From assembly GCF_000317245.1 (NCBI RefSeq), contig NZ_AJLJ01000176.1:1-64000 (forward strand): DNA of 64,000 nt, written 5' to 3'. The position numbers and the translations under genes are program-made. Shown piece after piece: positions 28,028 through 37,264 of this stretch (position 1 is the stretch's first letter; every line of letters begins with the position of its first letter). The stretch comes from Fischerella muscicola SAG 1427-1 = PCC 73103. Its GTDB lineage: Bacteria > Cyanobacteriota > Cyanobacteriia > Cyanobacteriales > Nostocaceae. A model generated the notes under the pieces. It did no database searches. It was not told where the DNA came from and worked only from the letters and a program-made list of their open reading frames with translations.

Positions 28028-28084
28028 TGCAATATTTCCCTTGAACTTTATATATATATGCCGCTCTAGGCGTGTCAAAATATA

Positions 28085-28429
28085 CTATTTGTTGCGTTGT
28101 GAACTACTAGACACAATAAATTTGTATCCGAAATAAACTAGTCCTGCCAAGAGTGCCAAACTAATTGCAGAAGCAACAAATTTAAACACTGCTTGCACCA
28201 CCGCCAAGCCTAATAAAACACCGACACTCCCAACGACTATTTTTCCCGTTCCAGATAGGGTATTAAACCAATTCGACAATTGCCGTAATTGCGAATTTAC
28301 ATTGGAAAAACTAGGCATAGACGACTGATCAACTTGTTGTGACTTGGTTTTTTTCTCAGAAGACGAATCAATTTCTGCCTCCAATTTGCGAAGACGTTGT
28401 TGTAAGTCTTCTTCAGGTTGAGGATTCAT
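28085..28429 (-). CDS. Small protein with coiled N-terminus and membrane helices
   Basis: A 114-residue protein. EEDLQQRLRKLEAEID starts a charged coiled segment, then a linker, then two hydrophobic stretches (about 63-83 and 86-104). It is upstream of the RDD/pentapeptide gene on the same strand with a gap of 57 bases, so a shared transcript is likely. Function is unknown. Confidence 0.7.
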   Translation of the reverse strand: MNPQPEEDLQQRLRKLEAEIDSSSEKKTKSQQVDQSSMPSFSNVNSQLRQLSNWFNTLSGTGKIVVGSVGVLLGLAVVQAVFKFVASAISLALLAGLVYFGYKFIVSSSSQRNK

Positions 28430-28791
28430 ATTGTTTTACCTCAGCTAGTAAACTTAATTCAACTAAACCCCAAATATATCTGAATCGTTAACTGTTGTCT
28501 TAGTGATTTTAGCGAATGTTATTGGCTTGCTCAGAATGCGATCGCCAATCACAGTAGGCAGAAGTTAAAAAGCTTATATTATTTCACCTTTATACTTAAT
28601 TGTTGATTATTGAATTATTTGGGCTGTAACGTCATAGTATGTCTTTTTCAACTACTTGTATTTAAGGAATTAATTAAAATTTATACCAAATATTTTGTGG
28701 AACAAAAGTGAATTTGCGGTCGTCTATAAATTCAGAATATTATGTATGAATATCGCTCTTGATTAATCAGGAGCAAACAACATCATTAATT
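28430..28791. other. Divergent spacer, nothing identified
   Basis: About 360 AT-rich bases between divergent genes at 28429 and 28792. It must hold both promoters; I see no distinctive operator or stem-loop. Confidence 0.4.
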
Positions 28792-29229
28792 ATGAAGACG
28801 CATAAATTATTTAATATTTTGTCATCGGTTCTAGCATTAACAGCAAGTTTGCTACTCAGTAATGCTAAATCTGCGATCGCAGATATGGTGACTATAAATC
28901 CTGATTTCCAGCCAGATCCAATGGTTCTAAATGGTAAGTCTGGCGGTTCAAAACCCAGTGATTGCGGTAATATCGCTGCTACACCTAATCAAGTTATTGA
29001 AGTTACAAAGCCGATACCTTACTTAAAGCTTGCAGTCACAAGCGATGGTAAACCAACTTTGTTAGTCGAAGGGCCTGGTGGACGTTTTTGTGTTTTACCA
29101 GATAATTATTCTGGAGACAAACCAGAAATTTCCGGTTTTTGGCAAGCTGGTAAATACCTTTTGTACGTTGGGGAACTAGTCGATGGAGAACATACATATA
29201 CTCTTTCAATTTCCCAACAGAAAAATTAG
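28792..29229 (+). CDS. Secreted hypothetical protein
   Basis: A 145-residue exported protein. The signal peptide runs to A30 (SAIA before DMV). The mature part holds two cysteines (SDCGN and RFCVLP) that may form a disulfide. It contains a repeated GxGGRF and YLLYVGEL-type strand pattern, possibly a small beta-sandwich. I chose ATG 28792 because it starts a proper signal peptide; the upstream TTG at 28759 has no support. Confidence 0.7.
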   Translation: MKTHKLFNILSSVLALTASLLLSNAKSAIADMVTINPDFQPDPMVLNGKSGGSKPSDCGNIAATPNQVIEVTKPIPYLKLAVTSDGKPTLLVEGPGGRFCVLPDNYSGDKPEISGFWQAGKYLLYVGELVDGEHTYTLSISQQKN

Positions 29230-29278
29230 TAATAGTCAATAGTCAATAGTTTCTCTGTTTGTCTCCCCTTGTCTCACC

Positions 29279-30196
29279 TCATTTCTTGGGCGTGATATCA
29301 CCAAATTTAATGAGCAGTGCGATCGCAATACTTACAGCCAAAATTAACACCATACTCAACGCTGAACCAAATCCCCAATTTTGGGTAGCGCCAAGGAATT
29401 GGTTATAAACCAGTCGTGCTGCTGTGCTACTCGAAGCACCACCTAGTAATTCTGGATTAATAAAATCTCCTAAAGCAGTAATAAATACTAAAAAAGAAGC
29501 TGCTGCGATACCAGTGAGAGTTTGAGGTACGGTAACTTTCCAAAAAGTTTGTACAGGATTTGCACCTAAGTCAGATGCTGCTTCTAAAAAACGTTTGTCT
29601 AATTTTTCTAGCGATGCGTATAAAATCAATACCATGTAGGGCAGCAAACTATAACTCATACCAATTAAGACAGCAGGACTGCGGTTAAGCAAATCTAAAG
29701 TCGGTAAGCCTACACTATTTAAAACTGTGTTCAATAAACCTGTGGGACGTAAAATCGCAATCCAAGCATAGGTACGAAGTAACGAAGAAGTCCACAACGG
29801 TAAAACAAAACTGATTAAAAGCAAATTTCGCCAGCGCTGTGGTACAACCTGCGCGATCCAATAAGCGACAGGAAAACCCAAGATTAAACATATAACTGTA
29901 GTTCCAACGGCAAAAGATAGCGATCGCCTAATCACTCGCAGATACAAAGGATCAAACAGTCGAATATAGTTATCAAACCCACTAGGAATAACTAAATCAC
30001 CCGGTCGAATTCCAGGTACTAAACTTAATTCTAAAATTAACAGCGTTGGCAATACTAGTAACAGTAACAACCAGATTCCAGAGGGTGCGAGTAATGCGAA
30101 AGGTTGTAACCAGTTTAAATTTGGACGCCATTTCGGAACTGGCGTAAACTCATCGCCTGTGGAATCAATTTGAGAAGAAGGAATTTGAGTAGACAT
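29279..30196 (-). CDS. potB: Spermidine/putrescine-type ABC transporter permease
   Basis: A 305-residue inner-membrane permease with six predicted helices and the EAA loop motif EAASDLGANPVQTFWKVTVP that docks the ATPase. It matches PotB of the polyamine importer. It lies third in a minus-strand run of potA, potD, potB, but a decayed VapBC locus separates it from potD. No PotC permease follows; the next gene is on the other strand. Confidence 0.88.
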   Translation of the reverse strand: MSTQIPSSQIDSTGDEFTPVPKWRPNLNWLQPFALLAPSGIWLLLLLVLPTLLILELSLVPGIRPGDLVIPSGFDNYIRLFDPLYLRVIRRSLSFAVGTTVICLILGFPVAYWIAQVVPQRWRNLLLISFVLPLWTSSLLRTYAWIAILRPTGLLNTVLNSVGLPTLDLLNRSPAVLIGMSYSLLPYMVLILYASLEKLDKRFLEAASDLGANPVQTFWKVTVPQTLTGIAAASFLVFITALGDFINPELLGGASSSTAARLVYNQFLGATQNWGFGSALSMVLILAVSIAIALLIKFGDITPKK

Positions 30197-30246
30197 AGCT
30201 TAGGCATTAATAAATGATGTTGCTCAAATTTATTTGAAGTTGTTAC

Positions 30247-30282
30247 TTAACTCAATACAGATGTGTCTACAACAATTTTCAT
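30247..30282 (-). pseudogene. VapC toxin gene reduced to 11 codons
   Basis: MKIVVDTSVLS then TAA. The sequence is the exact beginning of a PIN-domain VapC, including the first active-site aspartate. The ATG overlaps the TGA of vapB as ATGA, the normal vapBC junction. Everything after the first strand is missing, so there is no toxin. Confidence 0.75.
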
Positions 30283-30479
30283 TGTTTGCGTCGCTGTTGT
30301 TTGTAGTCGTAATTTTCGTCGTAATCAATCGTTCCGAATAAGTCAAGTACCATTCGTTGCTTACGACGTTGAACATATTCACGCAATGCTTGTTCAACTA
30401 CATCACGTTCAGTTTTTTGATTGCCAAGAGCTAGAGCTTCTTGGATTAAAGCTTCATCAATTTGGAGGTTGATCGTCAT
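30279..30479 (-). CDS. vapB: VapB-type antitoxin, orphaned
   Basis: A 66-residue protein. MTINLQIDEALIQEALALGN and TERDVVEQALREYVQRRKQ give the N-terminal strand-helix-helix of the VapB family that binds DNA as a dimer, and the acidic tail normally wraps the toxin. The gene appears intact although its VapC partner is reduced to 11 codons. It sits between potD and potB. Confidence 0.8.
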   Translation of the reverse strand: MTINLQIDEALIQEALALGNQKTERDVVEQALREYVQRRKQRMVLDLFGTIDYDENYDYKQQRRKQ

Positions 30480-30542
30480 ATTATTAACACTTATTCCTTA
30501 GTTGTGAGTGAAAAGCTCATGAGAGAATATCTTTGTTTATAT

Positions 30543-31628
30543 TTACGCACTAGTTAATGCAGTCCAATAACGATCATATACTTCTTCAATATTTCCCAAA
30601 GGTGTAATGCGTTCACACTTTTCTAGTATCGAATCTGGGGGAAATATATTAGGATTATTTTTGATTCTTTTTGGTAATAACTCGAAAGCAGTCTGACTCG
30701 ATGTCGTTACCCAAAGGCGCTGGCTAATTTCTGCTGCTACTTCGGGTTGAAAAACAAAATTTATCCAAGCATAAGCAGCATCAACATTGGGAGCTGTAGT
30801 TGGAATTACTATTGTATCTGTCCAGAGTGAAGAACCACTTTTAGGAACAATATATTTAAATTTCGGATTTTCTTGAGTAATTTTCACTGCATCTGAGGAA
30901 TAACACATTGATAATACTAAATCTCCCGCCAAGATTTGATTGCGCCAAGCATCTGTATCGAAGGCTGCGATCGCAGGTTTGAGAACTTGCAATTTTTCAT
31001 AAGCTTGTTTAATTTCACTTTCATTTTTAGAATTGTAGGAATAACCCAGCATTTTCAACACAGCCCCCATCACTTCCCTAACATCATTTAATAAAGTGAT
31101 TTTTTTGTTGAGTTGCTGTTTGTTTTGCCAAAGATAATCCCAATCTTCAGGCGGATTCTTGAGAATTTCGGAATTATAAATTAAACCTGTTGTTCCCCAG
31201 TTAAAGGGAATACTGTAGCGGTTATTAGGGTCATAGCTAGGATTTTTAAAGCGAGCAAATAAATTATATAAGCCAATCAAACGTTGATGATTTAGTTCGA
31301 TTAATAAACCCTTATCTGCCATTTTTTGCACCATGTAATCAGAAGGGTAAATTACACTATAAGTTCCACCACCACCAGCTTGTAATTTATTGAGCATGAC
31401 TTCATTAGAGTCATACACATCTGTAAAGACTTTAATACCAGTTTCAGAATTGAAAGTTTTAAATAATTCTTGATCTACATATTGTGTCCAAGTATAGATA
31501 TCCAATTGATCGCGGGAACCTGTATTATTAGAATTAGCCCGTACCTCAGCTAGTCTCCAACCACAACTAGTTAAAGATAAGCTAGAAATTAAGGCTAAAT
31601 CTTTTAAAAATAATCGTCTTGTCGTCAT
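30543..31628 (-). CDS. potD: Polyamine-binding periplasmic lipoprotein, Tat-type signal
   Basis: A 361-residue solute-binding protein of the PotD/PotF family. The N-terminus has TRRLFLK, matching the twin-arginine motif, and a lipobox LTSC with C22, so it may be folded before export and lipid-anchored. IYTWTQYVDQELFKTFN and YPSDYMVQKM are family motifs. It would present spermidine/putrescine-like substrates to PotB and PotA. It lies 114 bases after potA. Confidence 0.9.
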   Translation of the reverse strand: MTTRRLFLKDLALISSLSLTSCGWRLAEVRANSNNTGSRDQLDIYTWTQYVDQELFKTFNSETGIKVFTDVYDSNEVMLNKLQAGGGGTYSVIYPSDYMVQKMADKGLLIELNHQRLIGLYNLFARFKNPSYDPNNRYSIPFNWGTTGLIYNSEILKNPPEDWDYLWQNKQQLNKKITLLNDVREVMGAVLKMLGYSYNSKNESEIKQAYEKLQVLKPAIAAFDTDAWRNQILAGDLVLSMCYSSDAVKITQENPKFKYIVPKSGSSLWTDTIVIPTTAPNVDAAYAWINFVFQPEVAAEISQRLWVTTSSQTAFELLPKRIKNNPNIFPPDSILEKCERITPLGNIEEVYDRYWTALTSA

Positions 31629-31742
31629 TGGTTATTTGTCATTTTTCGTATTACAAAAATCTCTGATTAATCCTCATTTTCATTGACATTTTCTTATTTG
31701 TCATCACCTCATAACAAATTACCAATGAGCAATAACTATTGA

Positions 31743-32834
31743 CTATTGACTAATTACTAAACAATCATTTTCTGTCCACCAAGCATAGATGGGGATATCA
31801 GGATTTGGTAAGCTACCAAAGGTGTTAGGTTGCATGACGGTGATACATACACCTTTTTTTAATTCAACAACATAATTAATGTGAGTTCCTAAATACATAA
31901 CGTTCACTAGTCGCCCTTCAAAGCAGTTAGCTTGGACGCTGGGTTGATAAAGTGAAAGCTGAATTTTTTCTGGACGCACGCTTACTACTACTGGTTGTAA
32001 TAATTCAGCAGGTGTATCAACAAAACGAGAGACTGTTATTTTTAATCCTGTTTTTGTTACCACTTCTACAGTGGATGCATTGACTTCTGTAATCTCGCCT
32101 GCAAATAAATTTGTATCACCAATAAAATCTGCAACAAATGCTGTTCGAGGATTTTCGTAAATTTCGTTGGGTGTACCAATTTGCTCTATTTTGCCATGAT
32201 TCATCACGGCAATGCGATCGCTCAAAGATAGGGCTTCTTCTTGGTCATGTGTAACCATAATAAAAGTCAAGCCCAGTTCTTTGTGTAAATTCGACAGTTC
32301 CACCTGCATTTGTTTACGCAGTTTTAAATCTAACGCCCCTAATGGTTCATCCAATAACAACACAGCAGGACGGTTGACTAATGCTCGTGCTAATGCTACA
32401 CGTTGTTGTTGACCACCAGAAAGTTGACTAGGGAAGCGCGATCGCAAGCCTTCCATTTTTACTAGTATTAAGGCTTCTTTAACTCTTGTTTGGATTTCAG
32501 CTTTACGTAATTTTTTTAACCGCAATCCAAAGGCGATGTTGTCCCAGACATTTAAGTGGTTAAATAAAGCATAACTTTGAAATACGGTATTAACCGATCG
32601 GCGATAGGGAGGAACATTAGTCATAGACTGACCCTGGATCAATACTTTACCAGCATCAGCTCTTTCAAATCCTGCTATTAAACGTAGCGTAGTTGTCTTA
32701 CCACAACCAGATGGGCCGAGAATACTAAAGAATTCCCCCTGTCTGACATCTAAGTCAATTCCATGCACTGCTGGCTCTTGGTTAAAAAACTTAAAAACAT
32801 TACGCAGTTCAACATCAAGGGACTCAAAAGCCAT
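31743..32834 (-). CDS. potA: Spermidine/putrescine ABC transporter ATPase
   Basis: A 363-residue ATP-binding subunit. Walker [10 protein letters not shown], signature [15 protein letters not shown], Walker [12 protein letters not shown] and the C-terminal TOBE region ([11 protein letters not shown]) are all present. I chose the ATG at 32834 because GAGGAA lies close upstream; an earlier ATG at 32870 has no ribosome site. First gene of the transporter group. Confidence 0.92.
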   Translation of the reverse strand: MAFESLDVELRNVFKFFNQEPAVHGIDLDVRQGEFFSILGPSGCGKTTTLRLIAGFERADAGKVLIQGQSMTNVPPYRRSVNTVFQSYALFNHLNVWDNIAFGLRLKKLRKAEIQTRVKEALILVKMEGLRSRFPSQLSGGQQQRVALARALVNRPAVLLLDEPLGALDLKLRKQMQVELSNLHKELGLTFIMVTHDQEEALSLSDRIAVMNHGKIEQIGTPNEIYENPRTAFVADFIGDTNLFAGEITEVNASTVEVVTKTGLKITVSRFVDTPAELLQPVVVSVRPEKIQLSLYQPSVQANCFEGRLVNVMYLGTHINYVVELKKGVCITVMQPNTFGSLPNPDIPIYAWWTENDCLVISQ

Positions 32835-33150
32835 TATTTCCTCTTGGTTTTGCGTCACACTATGGGCCATTGTTATTATTTGGAAATTTTACAAGCATTG
32901 GGCATTGAGCATTGGGAAGAGACTTGTTAAATAATTATCCCTTGTCCTCCTTGTCAGCGTGTCTCCCCGTGCCTCCAAAGAATAAACTAGTTGACGGTCG
33001 GAACTAAATATTACATTTGGGTTTATTGTACCTGGCAAAAAAAAGTTTATATAGAGATATACTTTTTAGGTTATTTGTCACTAAATCCCTGATCATACAG
33101 AAGTATTATTATATACAAACAATCATAATCTTGGAATTGATTTTTGTTTT

Positions 33151-34983
33151 ATGTCTTTATTACAATCATCTGGCATTGGTATTAAAAAAGATACGCGTAC
33201 TGTTGGACGCGGCTATCAGTCTATATTTTTAATCATATTTACTCTGTTAACTGCGGCTGGAATTGAGGCTCGTTTGGCGTATCTCCAAATTAAGGAAGGA
33301 GCAAAATTTCGCGCCAAAGCTGAAGCAAACCGAATTCGCATGATTGACAAACAGCCAGAAAGAGGTAATATTTTTGACCGCAATGGTAAGTTACTAGCTA
33401 CAACTCGCTATCCTCATTCTGTGTACTTGTGGCCAATGGCTCACACTAAACCTTCTTGGTCTGTTGTTGGGCCGCGTCTATCGCAAATTCTCAAAATTCC
33501 TTTAGAAGATATTGAAGAAAAACTAGAAGAAGCGGGCCCAGCTTCTACAACTCTTGTACGCATTAGCCGCGATCTCAATGATGCGGAAATTACGGCATTA
33601 AAAGAGTATGAAAATGAACTTTTAGAAGTACAAATTCATACGGAAGCAGTTCGCTATTACCCGCACGGAAAAGAGCTAGCCCATGTACTAGGATATACTC
33701 GCGAATTAACCTCTGAACAATTGAAGAAAAAGAAGAAGGACGGTTACAGACTCGGAGATGTCATCGGTCAAATGGGGATAGAAAAAGCTTACGAGAAGAC
33801 ACTGCGGGGTGAATGGGGTGGTCAGCAAGTAGAAGTAGATCGGGCTGGACATCCCCAGAAGATTTTAGGAGAAAAACAAGCCAAAGCTGGTAATGATTTA
33901 CACTTAACTATTGATTTGAATGTCCAATTAGCAGCTGATAAAGCTTTAGGCGATCGCAAAGGAGCAATTGTCGCACTCGATCCCAACAATGGCGCAATTT
34001 TAGCGATGGTATCTCACCCCGGTTTCGACCCGAATATATTCTCTAAACAAAAACTCAGCCAAAAGGATTGGGAAAGCCTACAAAATCAAGCCCATCCTCT
34101 AGTTAACCGCGCTCTCAGCGCTTTTCCACCTGCCAGTACCTTTAAAATTATCACTACAACGGCGGGACTGGAATCAGGCAAATTCTCACCTGGTACAATT
34201 TTACCAACCTACGGTTCTCTGACTGTCGGTGGTGTAACTTTTGGCGAGTGGAACCACGCTGGGTTTGGAGCGTTGGGATTTCCAGGGGCGATGGCTATGA
34301 GTAGTGATACTTTTTTCTACCAAGTCGGGAGAAAAGTTGGTGGTCCCACGCTTATAGAATGGACTCGTAAATACGGGTTGGGTCAAAAAACTGGCTTTGA
34401 GTTCGCCTCAGAAGAATCTAGAGGTTTAGTTCCTGATGAAACCTGGAAACAAAAAGTTTGGAAAACTCCCTGGACTGTAGGAGACACCATCAACATGTCA
34501 ATTGGTCAAGGTGCTTTGCAAGTCACACCCTTACAATCGGCTATTATTTTCTCTGTACCTGCCAATGGTGGTTTCCGTGTTAAGCCGCATTTGCTAAAAG
34601 ATCATGAAGAAGCAAAAAGCTGGCGTTCATCGTTGAAAATGAAACCTTCCACTATCGCTGTGCTGCGTGATGGTTTACGGAAGGTAATTACCGAAGGTAC
34701 AGGTAAGCTTTTGAATGTACCATCAATAGCCCCTGCATCTGGAAAAAGTGGTACAGCAGAAGCAGGTGTTGGTCGTCCCAATCATACTTGGTTTGGTGCT
34801 TATGCGCCTTACAACAAACCAGAAATTGTAGTTGTAGCCTTTGGTGAAAACTCAGGCGATCATGGTGGCACCATTTGTGGTCCAATGGTCTTGCAAGTGC
34901 TGGAAGCATACTTCCAGAAAAAGTACCCAGGCAAGTATGTTAAATCAGAATCAGTTCCTCAAACTCAAATTTCGGGAGATTGA
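33151..34983 (+). CDS. mrdA: Penicillin-binding protein 2 (peptidoglycan transpeptidase)
   Basis: A 610-residue class B PBP for cell elongation. One membrane helix lies at about 26-44. The pedestal domain (RGNIFDRNGKLLATTRYP) is followed by the transpeptidase domain with the serine motif STFK near residue 328, SSD in MSSDTFFYQVG and KSGT in SGKSGTAE. The active site is outside the cytoplasm. It is not linked to rodA here. A small possible ORF overlapping the start in another frame was rejected. Confidence 0.95.
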   Translation: MSLLQSSGIGIKKDTRTVGRGYQSIFLIIFTLLTAAGIEARLAYLQIKEGAKFRAKAEANRIRMIDKQPERGNIFDRNGKLLATTRYPHSVYLWPMAHTKPSWSVVGPRLSQILKIPLEDIEEKLEEAGPASTTLVRISRDLNDAEITALKEYENELLEVQIHTEAVRYYPHGKELAHVLGYTRELTSEQLKKKKKDGYRLGDVIGQMGIEKAYEKTLRGEWGGQQVEVDRAGHPQKILGEKQAKAGNDLHLTIDLNVQLAADKALGDRKGAIVALDPNNGAILAMVSHPGFDPNIFSKQKLSQKDWESLQNQAHPLVNRALSAFPPASTFKIITTTAGLESGKFSPGTILPTYGSLTVGGVTFGEWNHAGFGALGFPGAMAMSSDTFFYQVGRKVGGPTLIEWTRKYGLGQKTGFEFASEESRGLVPDETWKQKVWKTPWTVGDTINMSIGQGALQVTPLQSAIIFSVPANGGFRVKPHLLKDHEEAKSWRSSLKMKPSTIAVLRDGLRKVITEGTGKLLNVPSIAPASGKSGTAEAGVGRPNHTWFGAYAPYNKPEIVVVAFGENSGDHGGTICGPMVLQVLEAYFQKKYPGKYVKSESVPQTQISGD

Positions 34984-35057
34984 GTCATTTGTTATTTGTC
35001 ATTCGTCATTCGTCATTTGTTTGTAAAAATGACCAAGAACTAATGATTGATAACAAC

Positions 35058-35279
35058 TCAAGTACAGCCTCTGCGTAACATGGCAAGATCCCGAATTAGC
35101 GGTAGCCTAGAACTAATATAGGCACGTATGACTTTGATTTCCTCACTGCTGAATAGTTTTTGGTTTTCCAGTCGCCTTAGCAACTGTTGAATTAGTTCGG
35201 CGTCATTTACTTCTAAAAGAATATTGGTCTGAGTGTCTTCGATCAAAGACCAAAGTTGACGTAATGTTGATGCGTTCAC
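35058..35279 (-). CDS. Small conserved hypothetical protein
   Basis: A 73-residue helical protein beginning MNASTLRQLWSLIEDTQTN, with ELIQQLLRRLE and IRAYISSRLPLIRDLA segments. No membrane helix and no enzymatic motif are seen. It has the look of a conserved cyanobacterial protein, but I cannot name a function. It converges with the PBP2 gene. Confidence 0.65.
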   Translation of the reverse strand: MNASTLRQLWSLIEDTQTNILLEVNDAELIQQLLRRLENQKLFSSEEIKVIRAYISSRLPLIRDLAMLRRGCT

Positions 35280-35340
35280 AGCACTTACCCCATTGCGACA
35301 GCTTACAGCAAAACATATAAATAGCTGACTTTGACAAAAG

Positions 35341-35359
35341 CCCCGGTTGAGAACCGGGG
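35341..35359. repeat. GC-rich hairpin
   Basis: Perfect 8-bp arms CCCCGGTT/AACCGGGG with a 3-base loop. It lies 60 bases upstream of the 35058-35279 gene. It could be a transcription barrier or part of a leader. Confidence 0.5.
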
Positions 35360-35513
35360 TATGTTTGTGTCGGTTATCGTGAACAATCTAAAGAAAATCT
35401 TAAGTTTAAAAGCTTAAGAAAATATTAAATATTACAAAATTTAACTAATTTGATGGGAATCTAAATAGCAGTTTACTTTTTGTAACAAAACGGGGTCAGC
35501 TTATATAAAGACC

Positions 35514-35567
35514 CTGAATATAAAATCCAAACCTCAAAGCATAAATACTTTGAGGTTTTATTTTTTT
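35514..35567 (+). ncRNA. Candidate short RNA with intrinsic terminator
   Basis: TTGTAA (35480-35485) and TATATA (35502-35507), 16 bases apart, are followed by an approximately 55-base segment ending in the stem CCTCAAAG/CTTTGAGG at 35532-35555 and a TTTTATTTTTTT run. The terminator polarity is plus, but PBP2 ends over 500 bases upstream and trxA is on the minus strand. It could instead be an isolated terminator. Confidence 0.35.
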
Positions 35568-35823
35568 GATACAAAAGTACTATAAGGGAAAATTTTATAA
35601 GATTTCTCGGTATGCGTAAAACTCAGACCTGCTTGTAGCTATGAGTGGATGGATTCAAAGAAGGAAACTACGTGTGTCAAATGTGGTAACTAAAGATGTA
35701 GAAATTATCTCAGCTTGGCAATTTCCTGATGATTGAATAGTACGATCGCTCTTGTGCATGATTACTTCAATTGTGCGATCGCCCGATTTTCAAAACTTAT
35801 GGTTACCACCACCCCTTAACAAG

Positions 35824-36156
35824 CTAAACAAGCTTGTCAACAGCATTGCTAAATTTCTCGTAAGGGGATAATCCTACGATTGTTTCTGCTAACTCACCAT
35901 CTTTGAAAATTAAAACTGCTGGAATGCTGCGAAGACCAAATTTTTTGAACATCGGCTTGTTGTTATCCACGTCTACCTTAACGACTTTGACGCGACCTTT
36001 GTATTCCTCTGCAAGTTGATCCATTAACGGACTAACAAGACGACACGGCCCACACCAAGTAGCAGTAAAGTCAACAACAACAACTTTTTGTTCACTTAAA
36101 AGAGCATCAAATTCAGCTTCTTGAATGTAAGCAACTGTATCAGTGTCAGTAGACAT
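35824..36156 (-). CDS. trxA: Thioredoxin
   Basis: A 110-residue dithiol-disulfide oxidoreductase. The active site WCGPC is at 34-38, the cis-proline is in RSIPAVLIFKDG, and the fold length is standard. It passes reducing power from ferredoxin- or NADPH-dependent reductases to target enzymes. I chose ATG 36156 (MSTDTD), with AGGAA 8 bases upstream, over an upstream TTG. Confidence 0.95.
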   Translation of the reverse strand: MSTDTDTVAYIQEAEFDALLSEQKVVVVDFTATWCGPCRLVSPLMDQLAEEYKGRVKVVKVDVDNNKPMFKKFGLRSIPAVLIFKDGELAETIVGLSPYEKFSNAVDKLV

Positions 36157-36177
36157 TTTTTTATTCCTCAGCATCAA

Positions 36178-36504
36178 ACTAAAATTTCAGTAAAAGTTCT
36201 GAAATAGGTTAGAAAATTGGTATATCAAGGTGACTGCACAAACTATATACTACGAGCGATCGCCGTCTCCCCAACAACTCATGCCCTCAAAATGTAGTCA
36301 GTTATCTCCCACACTACCATGAACTCTTGCCACTCTTGTTGAATCTGGGGTGGTTTGCCCAAAACTGTTTGCCATCCAAATATTTGACTTCCACTCCTTC
36401 AAACGCGACCCCAATATTACCCTTTCAAAATCACAACAAACGCACAGTGCGATCGCTTAACATTTAAAATACTGCTGTGGTCAATCACTAGAGGAAAAGT
36501 TAGA
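36178..36504. other. Spacer with unassigned ORF-like fragments
   Basis: About 330 bases between trxA and a divergent gene. On the minus strand at about 36290-36410 two or three frames stay open with protein-like text (for example VKYLDGKQFWANHPRF in one and PPQIQQEWQEFMVVWEI in another), suggesting a decayed gene. I cannot assign it. Confidence 0.3.
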
Positions 36505-36510
36505 TTGAAC

Positions 36511-37062
36511 ATGAATGAGACTCTAGCAGCTACATTAGGGAAACTACAAGCACAAATATATTGGTTACATGATGCTGAGAAATTTGCAGAATTAGCATCA
36601 GCAGCAACTACTATATATATGAAACTTGGTTACACTCAACAACAAGCAGAAACGGCAGGTAATTTAATTAGTGAAGCTTATCAATTAGCTGATGATGCTG
36701 CTTTAGCCCAACAAGCAGGTGATTTTGACAAGGAAATGCAGTTTTATCATCAAGCCAAATATAAATTAATTGCAGTAGAAAATACATTAGGTTATCAAAC
36801 AAGTATTGCCATACATCAAGTGCAGTGGTGGATGTATTTTCGTCATCAACAAAAACTACAAATCCTGATCAACTTATTTTTACAACATTTGAAAGCGGTG
36901 GGAATGGTTAACTTATTTACTGCTATGAAACTGACATATTTTTTGATGGAAATAGGCAGAGTTCATAAATCACGTGACACAGAAACCACCAAACATAATG
37001 CTATCCAATATTGGACAGAATTATTGAAAATTAAACCGCCACAATATCCTTATCTTGGTTGA
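36511..37062 (+). CDS. Helical hypothetical protein
   Basis: A 183-residue protein rich in alanine and glutamine helices (for example LISEAYQLADDAALAQQAGD), without signal or metal motif. A polar N-terminal half and a C-terminal half with aromatic residues (WWMYFRHQQK) are visible. The ATG at 36511 is preceded by AGAGGAAAA at about 18 bases; a TTG at 36505 is possible. Function is unknown. Confidence 0.6.
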   Translation: MNETLAATLGKLQAQIYWLHDAEKFAELASAATTIYMKLGYTQQQAETAGNLISEAYQLADDAALAQQAGDFDKEMQFYHQAKYKLIAVENTLGYQTSIAIHQVQWWMYFRHQQKLQILINLFLQHLKAVGMVNLFTAMKLTYFLMEIGRVHKSRDTETTKHNAIQYWTELLKIKPPQYPYLG

Positions 37063-37165
37063 ATTGATTATTTGGAGGCTTGGTTATCACCTTGTTAATA
37101 CGGTTCAGTTAGAGCCAGTTTTCCATAACCGAGGTAAGCGATCGCCCCTAATCCCCACAAGCAAG

Positions 37166-37201
37166 GAGCGATGGCGCGGAGCGCCCGCCGGAGGCGAACG
37201 C
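37166..37201. repeat. GC-rich dispersed repeat
   Basis: GGCGCGGAGCGCC then GCCGGAGGCG, far more GC-rich than the surrounding DNA and similar in style to short mobile repeats of cyanobacterial spacers. Confidence 0.4.
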
Positions 37202-37264
37202 ACCCAATAGTAATTTGTGGTCTACCATTTGCAGTAGCACCCAACTGATAGGGAAATTGAGAAT

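Larger units (their letters stand above)
35280..35823. other. Spacer with hairpins and a probable small RNA
   Basis: About 540 bases. It contains the CCCCGGTT/AACCGGGG hairpin at 35341-35359, the palindrome CTTAAG...CTTAAG at 35399-35418, and a promoter/terminator pair at 35480-35567. The rest, 35570-35823, has no feature I can name. Confidence 0.5.

Noticed and set aside
33017-33232. Frame overlapping the PBP2 start
   Set aside because: It overlaps the well-supported PBP2 N-terminus in another frame and looks like chance translation.
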